Source: an uncultured Synechococcus sp. (GTDB lineage: Bacteria; Cyanobacteriota; Cyanobacteriia; PCC-6307; Cyanobiaceae). Taken from it: DNA of 64,000 nt. The notes beneath the pieces were generated by a model. That model worked only from the letters and a program-made list of their open reading frames with translations, had not been told where the DNA came from and did not search any database. Position numbers and translations under genes: made by a program. The stretch covers positions 1-64,000 of the forward strand of contig CASICK010000001.1 in NCBI GenBank assembly GCA_949373155.1. The letters are read 5' to 3'. This document shows positions 57,686 through 64,000 of the stretch, piece after piece. Numbering within the stretch: position 1 is the stretch's first letter; the number at the start of each line of letters is the position of its first letter.

Positions 57686-58420
57686 GTGACTCATGCTTCC
57701 GATCGTCAGATCTCCAGGGCTTGCCTGCTGTCACGTTCGGTGATTTTGATTCCGGTAGTGGCTGGCGTTGCGCTTAGCTCCGCGATGCCAGCATTGGCCT
57801 CAGCTCAGGTCTGCAAAGGCACCTTGTTGCAACTCCAAGTGCAAGAGCGTGGGAGCAGTGCCACGGATCGCTTTCGCTTTTCGCTTGGATTGCAAGCGGA
57901 AGCTCCTTCTAAAGCGGCCGCGATGGCGCTTCTCACTCAGCACCTTGATCGGGCGCGCCAAGACCTGAAGCCCTTTGCTCTTGCTTCCCTCAACATCCCG
58001 GCTCCACGCAGCTACTCCTATGGCGGGAGTAGTTCCTCAGATCCCAAGATGGAGCGTGCCACCACCAGTCTTAGTGGTGAGGTGAGTCGTAGAAATTACG
58101 ACGCGCTGATTCAATTGGCGGGTCGCTTGCCTGGTGTGCGCCTGCAAGGCATGACATCTCTTGCCTCCAATAATGGTGGTGAGGCTTTGGACGATCAGTT
58201 GCTGAAACGGGCCTTAAAGCAAGGACGTCGCCGCGCGAAGGTTACGGCGAGTGCCTTGGGGTTGGGCCGCGTGGAGCTCCTGCGAATCAACCAACGCGGT
58301 GGTGGTGTTTGGCCTGTCGCCTATGCCGAAGCAAGGATGTCCAAGCCGGCCTTTCGCCCTGCCGAGGCACCACAACCCTTGCGGTCGCTTCAGCTTGGCT
58401 TGGATTATTGCCTGCGCTGA
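57686..58420 (+). CDS. exported SIMPL-domain protein
   Basis: A 244-residue protein with an N-terminal export signal (hydrophobic core near 19-35, cleavage near ALASA) followed by a SIMPL (DUF541) domain, about 50-240. The family is periplasmic or outer-membrane-associated with stress-related roles, but has no set reaction. The GTG at 57686 sits directly after a terminator T-run and has no ribosome-binding site, so the start may differ. Terminated by the hairpin at 58479. Confidence 0.8.
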   Translation: MTHASDRQISRACLLSRSVILIPVVAGVALSSAMPALASAQVCKGTLLQLQVQERGSSATDRFRFSLGLQAEAPSKAAAMALLTQHLDRARQDLKPFALASLNIPAPRSYSYGGSSSSDPKMERATTSLSGEVSRRNYDALIQLAGRLPGVRLQGMTSLASNNGGEALDDQLLKRALKQGRRRAKVTASALGLGRVELLRINQRGGGVWPVAYAEARMSKPAFRPAEAPQPLRSLQLGLDYCLR

Positions 58421-58478
58421 TGCTGCTGGTCGTCAAACGGCCCTCGCCGTTGCCATGGTGAACACCACTGAAACGCCA

Positions 58479-58509
58479 AAAAGAACCGTGTGATCTCACC
58501 GGTTCTTTT
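58479..58509. terminator. bidirectional terminator hairpin
   Basis: Perfect 10-bp arms AAAAGAACCG (58479-58488) and CGGTTCTTTT (58500-58509) with an 11-base loop. The T-tract works in both directions, ending the SIMPL gene on the plus strand and the BCCT operon on the minus strand. Confidence 0.92.
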
Positions 58510-58579
58510 GATCAATGGTCTTAATGGATTGTTTGGCGCGAGGGGTTGAGGCTTGGATTTAGTTCAGTAGCGCGCCCGT

Positions 58580-60136
58580 TTAATCAGCAGCTTGACCAGT
58601 GCGTTGCCATTCCTTGAAAGCCAGCCTTGGAGCGCTCCACAGCGTGAACAACACCAGCGGTGTGACAGGCACTGCTGTGATCACGATGAACGCTTGCAGG
58701 GCGTCAATCGAGGTGCTGTCACCTAAGCCCGTACCGATTCTCAACAACACCAAGGTGAGGCTGCCGATCATCAAGGCCCAGAACAGCCGCAATCGTTGCG
58801 ATGGCTCATTACGTCCACTCACCACCATGGCGGCGGCGTAACTCATCGAATCGGCACTCGTGCACATGAACAGCACTACCAACAGGAGCCCGATCGGGAT
58901 CAGCAGACCTGAGAGGGGAAGGGCACTCAGGATGGCCAGCAAGGATGCAGCTGCTCCGCTCTGCGCTAAGGCCTCACTAATGCCTGCTCCTCCGAGTTCC
59001 AGCTTCATTCCAGTTCCGCCAAGCAAGGTGAACCAGATATTGGTCACGATCGGGCAGAGGATGGCAACGGCTAAGACCAGTTCACGGATGCTGCGGCCGC
59101 GGCTCACTCCTGCCGTGAACAGACCCATGAGTGGTGCATAGCCTAAAAACCAGCCCCAATAAAAAACAGTCCAGCTGTTCAACCACGGTTCAGTGACGTC
59201 TGATCGAGGCATCAAAGCCATCTGAGGCAGATGCACCAGGTAGGTCCAAAAACTGCTGAAAAAATGCTGGATCAGCCAGATCCCAGGTCCGAGGATCAGC
59301 AACCCGGCCCCTAATAAAAGGGTGAGCCAGACGTTGAGTTCCGACAGCCACTTAATGCCTTTTTGGATGCCGCTGACGGTGGAGGTGGCAAAGACTGCTG
59401 TGAGCAGCACCACAACAAGCGACTGAAGTCCGGCACTATCGCTCAGCCAGGGGAGTTGTCCCGCTGCATTGCTGAGTTGAAGCGATAGAAAGCCCAGAGG
59501 GCCAACCGTTCCGGCGATGGCCGCGACAACAGATAGGCCATCCGCAAGATCTCCAATAGGGCCGTTTACCCAACCCTTGGGAAGGATGTTGACCAGGAGA
59601 GTGCGAGGCCGCAGCGGTTCGCCCCGCTGTTCCAAAATTGAAAATGTGATCGTGGTGGTGGTTGCTACGAGCGCCCAGGCGAGGAAGCCCCAGTGCAGAA
59701 AGCTCACGGCTAGAGCGGGATCAACAGCTGCCGCAGTGCTTCCCACCACTCCTTCAAACACAGGGGAGGGCGTTTGAAAGTGGTAGAGCGGCTCAGCTGC
59801 AGACCAGAACACACCGCCGCCCGCGAGCAGGGTGCAAATCAAGACAGCGCACCAATCGAAAAATTTCAGACTTGGTTTCGCTGTTGCACCCCCGAGCCGA
59901 AGTTTCCCCACCGGACTGATTGCAATGGCCACGGCGATCAGGAATAGCAGCATCACCATCCATTGCCACAGCCCACCGAGCGAGTGGCTAACGATAGTTT
60001 TGCCGGTTTCCGTGAAGTGCTTTGCTAACGCCAGATCGATGGCGGAAACCAGTAGGAAAATCAGCAGTGGGATGGCACCAACCCAAAGGGGTGGCTGGCT
60101 CAGCGAGGAGCGTTTTGTCGTGGGGGATTCAGACAA
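58580..60136 (-). CDS. BCCT-family transporter (betaine/choline/carnitine type)
   Basis: A 518-residue sodium- or proton-coupled carrier with about 12 helices. FFDWCAVLICTLLAGGGVFWSAAEPLYHF (near 93-121) and the family signature FYWGWFLGYAPLMGLFTAGVSRGRSIRE near 337-364 identify it. The family imports glycine betaine, choline, carnitine or related quaternary ammonium compounds. It is the last gene of an operon with a sarcosine-oxidase-like enzyme, so import of a methylated amine followed by oxidation is plausible. Confidence 0.93.
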   Translation of the reverse strand: MSESPTTKRSSLSQPPLWVGAIPLLIFLLVSAIDLALAKHFTETGKTIVSHSLGGLWQWMVMLLFLIAVAIAISPVGKLRLGGATAKPSLKFFDWCAVLICTLLAGGGVFWSAAEPLYHFQTPSPVFEGVVGSTAAAVDPALAVSFLHWGFLAWALVATTTTITFSILEQRGEPLRPRTLLVNILPKGWVNGPIGDLADGLSVVAAIAGTVGPLGFLSLQLSNAAGQLPWLSDSAGLQSLVVVLLTAVFATSTVSGIQKGIKWLSELNVWLTLLLGAGLLILGPGIWLIQHFFSSFWTYLVHLPQMALMPRSDVTEPWLNSWTVFYWGWFLGYAPLMGLFTAGVSRGRSIRELVLAVAILCPIVTNIWFTLLGGTGMKLELGGAGISEALAQSGAAASLLAILSALPLSGLLIPIGLLLVVLFMCTSADSMSYAAAMVVSGRNEPSQRLRLFWALMIGSLTLVLLRIGTGLGDSTSIDALQAFIVITAVPVTPLVLFTLWSAPRLAFKEWQRTGQAAD

Positions 60137-60155
60137 AGTTGTTCAGAAGAAAGGT

Positions 60156-61343
60156 TCAGGCGCGGACGGCGTCGCGTTGATGGCTCCAGCAGGAGATATC
60201 AGCTGCTGGTTGTTCTCCGCTGGCAAGACGGGCGAGCGAATCTCCAATCAGCGGAGCAAATTTGAACGATTGGCCGGATCCACCGGCAAACAGGCTCAGC
60301 TTGGGGGTGAGGCGATCCAACACAAAATTCACATCGCTCGTCATGGAATACGGGCTCATCACCGTTTCCACCCGCTCTTGCACGCCGTCTAGCTCGTTAA
60401 ACAGGAAGGTGTCCAGGAGCTCCAGCAGGCGGGCCGGAGCTTCGGTGCACATGGCGTTCGGTTCCGCGACGCGGAGCTCCTTGGGAGACCAGTCGATCCC
60501 GGCTTTGATTCGAGGACGTCCGTCAGCGGTGGTGCTGAGGGAGGGGAAGCCGTAATAGAGGCCTCCGTCATCGCCGCGCTCTTTTTGGAAACAAAACCAC
60601 TGTGGGTAGCGGCTAGCGAGAGCTGGATCCACGGTGTAGTGGGCCCAAAGCATTGGCCAGATTTCTAGTTTTGGAGCCAGCCCTAGCGGGGTCAGTAGGA
60701 GTTGACTCCAAATTCCGCAGGCCACAACAACGTGTCCTGCACTGATGTGATGACCGCCTTCGAGAGTCACGCCGCCGCCGTCAGCATCAATGCTGCTAAC
60801 GGGGCTGTGTTCTAGGAGCTGATGGCCTGCTGTACGAGCGGTGCGAACCCAATGGGCAATGACTTTGTCGCTGCGGACGGCACCAGCGGTGGGTTCGAAC
60901 AGTCCTGTGAAATCGGCTTTTGGTTTCAGCGGGAAGCGCTCTGCGATCTGAGCAGCATTCAGGGCTTCATAGGGAATGCCCTGATCGTCCATCACTTTGC
61001 GAGCGCCGGGAATCGATCCTTCGATCGTCTCTTCATCCCAGCTTTCTCCGTAGAAGAGAAGTCCATGGGTGTCACGCAAAATTTCACCGGCATGGGTCTC
61101 CTCGTCCCGCCAAAGCCGATTGGCTTCCTGCGCGAGACGGCAGAGCACCGGGTCGGAATACATCTCCCGGAACATTCGGGTTTCGCCGAAGCTGCTGGCT
61201 CGCGCATGGGCCAGCGTTTTGCCTTCAAGAAGAATGACGTCGCTGATTCCTCGGCGCGCGAGCGATGCGGCACAGCTGAGGCCGGCCATGCCGCCCCCGA
61301 TGATCACCACTGTTGCGCTAGCGGGGAGAGAGGTGGAAGTCAT
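60156..61343 (-). CDS. sarcosine/N-methyl-amino-acid oxidase-like flavoprotein
   Basis: A 395-residue FAD oxidoreductase of the DAO/MSOX-MTOX group. VVIIGGGMAGLSCAASL near 12-28 binds ADP, and RASSFGETRMFREMY near 48-62 is the MSOX/MTOX motif; the C-terminal GGSGQSFKFAPLIGDSLARLA matches. The usual covalent-FAD cysteine near this end seems replaced (SPYSMTSD where C-x-Y-S/T is expected), so the flavin may not be covalent. The ATG overlaps the upstream stop by four bases. The exact substrate is unknown. Confidence 0.88.
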   Translation of the reverse strand: MTSTSLPASATVVIIGGGMAGLSCAASLARRGISDVILLEGKTLAHARASSFGETRMFREMYSDPVLCRLAQEANRLWRDEETHAGEILRDTHGLLFYGESWDEETIEGSIPGARKVMDDQGIPYEALNAAQIAERFPLKPKADFTGLFEPTAGAVRSDKVIAHWVRTARTAGHQLLEHSPVSSIDADGGGVTLEGGHHISAGHVVVACGIWSQLLLTPLGLAPKLEIWPMLWAHYTVDPALASRYPQWFCFQKERGDDGGLYYGFPSLSTTADGRPRIKAGIDWSPKELRVAEPNAMCTEAPARLLELLDTFLFNELDGVQERVETVMSPYSMTSDVNFVLDRLTPKLSLFAGGSGQSFKFAPLIGDSLARLASGEQPAADISCWSHQRDAVRA

Positions 61344-62404
61344 GCGGCTATTCCGAAGCTGAGTCCTATGGGATCTTTACCGCTGTGGGCGGCAACTTCA
61401 ACCAGAGCGTCACTGACAGTGAGACCATCTCCCCGTTGTTTTAAGAAATCGGTGGAGCGCTGACGCACTTCGTGGCGTACAAAGTCGTACACCTGCTGTG
61501 GTGTGGCCTTGTCCCAAGCCTCAGGCGAGAAGCGCTCGATCGAGTCGGCAATGACGGCGCCAGCATTTACGAGTGGATCGGGTAGAACGCGGATGCTGCG
61601 ACGACGCAGATCCTCGGCAATTTCGGGCTTCTGGAAAGGAGCGTTGGCGGCTGGAACAATCGCTTTGACATGCAAAGAGCTGGCCATCTCTGGGTCGATC
61701 AAACCGGAGATTGAGCAGGGTAAGAGGAGGTCGAGTTCCTGGTCCCACCACGGGCTGCTGGGGGGAAGGGGTGTCGCGCCTGGAAGCCCCGCCCGCTCTG
61801 GATCCATGTCAACGGTGAAGACGTCCCAGCCATGCTGGATCAGGGTTTTCGCGACCGTTCCACCTACAGCTCCACATCCGTGCACTAACGCCCTGCCTGG
61901 CTTCGCTTTCGTAAGAGATTGAGCGAGCACCGCCTCAACGGCTCCCACGGTTCCGAAAGCGGTGGCGGCGCTTGCATCCACAGGACTGCCAACGGCCGCC
62001 AAAACATGAGGCGTAAGCGACATCAATCGCTCCATGTCTTTCAGGCTTGTGTTGAGATCACAGCCTGTGATCATGGCGCCGTTCAGGGATTGAAGCAGCT
62101 CAGCGGTGACGCTGATCAACTCATCTTTGACAGAAGCGGGCTCTGCAGCCCTGGCAACAATTTTGCCGCCAGCAAAGCCCGTTCCATAGAGATTGTGCTT
62201 ATGGGTCATCAGACTGGCCAACCGATGCCCGTCGGCGATGCAGGCTTCATCACTGGAGTAATTGAGCAGCCGCAGGCCGCCGTTAGCAGGTTTGCCGGTA
62301 TCGCTGCTTTCGGCCACCACGAACACCGAGAGATGATCGGAGACATGTTGAGCCAGCACCGACACCGCGGGGGTGCCGGCGGATTGCAGAGAGGCCATGG
62401 TCAT
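61340..62404 (-). CDS. leucine/Phe/Val dehydrogenase-like enzyme
   Basis: About 354 residues of the Glu/Leu/Phe/Val dehydrogenase superfamily in the short LeuDH form. Lys69 (LMTHK), Lys81 (FAGGK) and Asp116 (GCDLNTS) match the substrate and catalytic residues of LeuDH. A Rossmann motif GCGAVGGTVA starts at 176, with an acidic VDMD after it that suggests NAD rather than NADP. It could oxidatively deaminate an amino acid. Start taken as the ATG in the TGATG overlap with the methyltransferase gene. Confidence 0.88.
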   Translation of the reverse strand: MTMASLQSAGTPAVSVLAQHVSDHLSVFVVAESSDTGKPANGGLRLLNYSSDEACIADGHRLASLMTHKHNLYGTGFAGGKIVARAAEPASVKDELISVTAELLQSLNGAMITGCDLNTSLKDMERLMSLTPHVLAAVGSPVDASAATAFGTVGAVEAVLAQSLTKAKPGRALVHGCGAVGGTVAKTLIQHGWDVFTVDMDPERAGLPGATPLPPSSPWWDQELDLLLPCSISGLIDPEMASSLHVKAIVPAANAPFQKPEIAEDLRRRSIRVLPDPLVNAGAVIADSIERFSPEAWDKATPQQVYDFVRHEVRQRSTDFLKQRGDGLTVSDALVEVAAHSGKDPIGLSFGIAA

Positions 62405-63441
62405 CAGGCCACACGCTCCATGATCTGGTGGTGCTCCACGTAATCGAGGCTCCACTCCTCTGGGGCGGCTGCAATGCGCTGTTTCAAGCGCTCATAGACG
62501 AGATCTGCTGTCTCGTCACCAGCGACGGAGGCAAAACTGTGGCGGCTCCAGCTACGAATGGTCGCCATCAGTCCCTCAGCGAAAGATGCGGTGTCGGCGT
62601 CTTCGTTCCAACGTTTGCGATAGGGGCAGGGCACGTGGACAGTGCGCTCATCAACGAGCCTGAGGCCATTGAGGTAGGCGGCTGAAGTCTTGTCCTTGAG
62701 GGGAGCCATGAACTCATCCGGAGACTTGTAGAAGTTCAGGATCGTTCCCTTGCGGTAGATCTCTTCGCTGATCACGCCTTCATCAGCCAGGCTGCGCCAG
62801 ATCTGATGGAGCTGGTCATGAACGTTGCGAGTGACTCCACCGTTATGACCGAGGTATCGGCCTTCTTCGTCACGGGACAAATTCACGGTGAGCAAGCGGC
62901 CGCCCACGGCGAGCTCCACGCTGCGCAGTTCGAGAACGCTGGCCCAGTCCTTCATCGCTTGCGCAGTGAAGCGCTCAAGGGCTTCTTTGTCGTCTGAGGC
63001 GAGTACGTGGGTGTGCGTGTTGAGGGGGCCAGGGGATTCACTCAACCAATGCATGGCTGTGGCTGAGAATCCGAAACTCACGGTCTCAGGGGCCACCAGG
63101 GGCTCATAAAAGCTGCGAGCACTGACCAGCACGGTGGGATTGGGAGCGCGACCCAGCTGCTTGGCAATATTTTCGGCCAGGGCAACATTGTCGTTGCTTG
63201 GTAGATCGTTGCCGATCAAGGTGAGATGGGCTTTGGGCTGGCGTTTGTGCAGCCGATCCAAAACCTGAGACCAAAGCCCAACAGCGGTGCCGCCGTCGGC
63301 GGCGCCGTAATCCATCAGCACGTAGCTGGAATCGTTCGTTAATTGATCAACACAAGTCAGGGCCCAGTCCGAGGCGGCATCGATGCAGAGGCGTGCGCCC
63401 TCGGTTTGCGCGCTGTAACCCGTGGTCATGGCGATGGCCAT
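62404..63441 (-). CDS. SABATH-type SAM-dependent carboxyl methyltransferase
   Basis: About 345 residues resembling the SABATH family, known mostly from plants, which methylates carboxyl or ring-nitrogen groups of small acids. SAM motif I is VLMDYGAADGG near 41-51, and VSFGFSATAMHWLSESP near 121-137 is the family's Ser/His-Trp-Leu-Ser segment. The ATG at 63441 has GAGG just upstream; another ATG lies at 63429. First gene after rdgB in a coupled operon, so its product may feed the dehydrogenase and oxidase. Confidence 0.88.
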   Translation of the reverse strand: MAIAMTTGYSAQTEGARLCIDAASDWALTCVDQLTNDSSYVLMDYGAADGGTAVGLWSQVLDRLHKRQPKAHLTLIGNDLPSNDNVALAENIAKQLGRAPNPTVLVSARSFYEPLVAPETVSFGFSATAMHWLSESPGPLNTHTHVLASDDKEALERFTAQAMKDWASVLELRSVELAVGGRLLTVNLSRDEEGRYLGHNGGVTRNVHDQLHQIWRSLADEGVISEEIYRKGTILNFYKSPDEFMAPLKDKTSAAYLNGLRLVDERTVHVPCPYRKRWNEDADTASFAEGLMATIRSWSRHSFASVAGDETADLVYERLKQRIAAAPEEWSLDYVEHHQIMERVA

Positions 63442-63483
63442 AGACCTCGTCAGTAGCAAGGGGCACCGTACAGGGTTGTTCTG

Positions 63484-64000
63484 TCAGGGGTTTGGCCTTT
63501 TGCTCGCGTCTGGGCTTGGCGCGTTGGCGAGAAGCTTCTCCAGCTCTGGCTTTAGCAGGGCAAAGGCGCGCCCTCGATGCCCGTGTTGTTTTTTGTGATC
63601 CAGAGTCATTTCAGCAAAGGTGAGTCCACTGTTTTTGACCTCAAACACGGGGTCGTACCCGAACCCTTGCGTGCCGCGAGCCCTGAAGGTGATCGATCCT
63701 TCGCAGTGACCTTCTACGGCTGCCAGCACGCTGCCGTCAGGTGCTGCGATACATAGAGCCGCACTAAAGCGCGCCTGGCGGTCGTTGCGATCCCCCAACT
63801 CTCTAAGCAGTCGTTGAATGCGTGCTGGGTCGGAGTCTGCGTACCGCGCGGAATACACCCCTGGAGCACCACCAAGTGCATCCACGCTCAGGCCTGAATC
63901 ATCGGCGAGTGCCCAATGGCCAGTGGCTTCTGCAACGGCCCTGGCCTTGAGGAGGGCGTTGTCGCGGAAGGTGATTCCGGTTTCTTCCACCTCGATCCCT
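63484..64000 (-). CDS. rdgB: ITP/XTP pyrophosphatase, partial at right edge
   Basis: RdgB/HAM1-family house-cleaning enzyme hydrolysing dITP/XTP. The frame continues past the window, so the N-terminal 50 or so residues are missing. Visible motifs include EETGITFRDNALLKARAVA, ADDSGLSVDALGGAPGVYSARYA, GFGYDPVF and MTLDHKKQHGHRG. Forty-two bases separate it from the methyltransferase start, so it may head the same transcript. Confidence 0.95.
   Translation of the reverse strand, partial: GIEVEETGITFRDNALLKARAVAEATGHWALADDSGLSVDALGGAPGVYSARYADSDPARIQRLLRELGDRNDRQARFSAALCIAAPDGSVLAAVEGHCEGSITFRARGTQGFGYDPVFEVKNSGLTFAEMTLDHKKQHGHRGRAFALLKPELEKLLANAPSPDASKRPNP

Overview
The window looks like chromosome from a marine picocyanobacterium, most likely Synechococcus sensu lato (subcluster 5.1-like). 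The basis is gene content: psbEFLJ with ycf48 and a membrane rubredoxin, ndhCKJ, chlD, heme oxygenase, an NAD(P)H-oxidoreductase/SelD fusion, and a long surface-glycan region. I could run no search, so the species is open.

Layout. The left edge (1-1076) holds an AT-rich partial membrane-protein gene, then icd. From about 3.1 to 37.4 kb lies a surface polysaccharide region: a GtrB-like lipid-sugar synthase, a GtrA-ChbG fusion, many glycosyltransferases (one a tandem duplicate, one a double-domain fusion), an ABC exporter, two polytopic membrane proteins, and a complete Kdo route (kdsA, kdsB, kdsC, kdsD). Housekeeping genes (heme oxygenase, pcrA, cca, hisS) are interspersed. The region ends with galE/selD, a UDP-glucose dehydrogenase and a UDP-glucuronate epimerase, which together would supply UDP-galactose, UDP-glucuronate and UDP-galacturonate.

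From 37.6 to 47.2 kb is a photosynthesis and respiration core: rubA-ycf48-psbEFLJ on the minus strand, ndhC-ndhK-ndhJ on the plus strand, yvcK, an Mla-like lipid transport pair and chlD. From 47.2 to 58.4 kb are folK, a Nudix hydrolase, a photolyase, a DegT aminotransferase, a redoxin, a lipoprotein, a split photolyase/cryptochrome-like pair with four cysteines placed as for an Fe-S cluster, fabI, a bestrophin-like protein, hisB, a carotenoid oxygenase and a SIMPL-domain protein. From 58.5 kb to the right edge, one minus-strand operon combines an ITP pyrophosphatase, a SABATH-type methyltransferase, a leucine-dehydrogenase-like enzyme, a sarcosine-oxidase-like flavoprotein and a BCCT transporter, ending at a clear hairpin terminator.

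Two things stand out. The split Fe-S photolyase-like pair and the methyltransferase/dehydrogenase/oxidase/BCCT operon are the best candidates for undescribed biology. In addition, several conserved genes (icd, hisS, ugd, phr, probably galE/selD, and three glycan genes) carry what look like single-base indels, which suggests an error-prone draft sequence rather than real pseudogenes.
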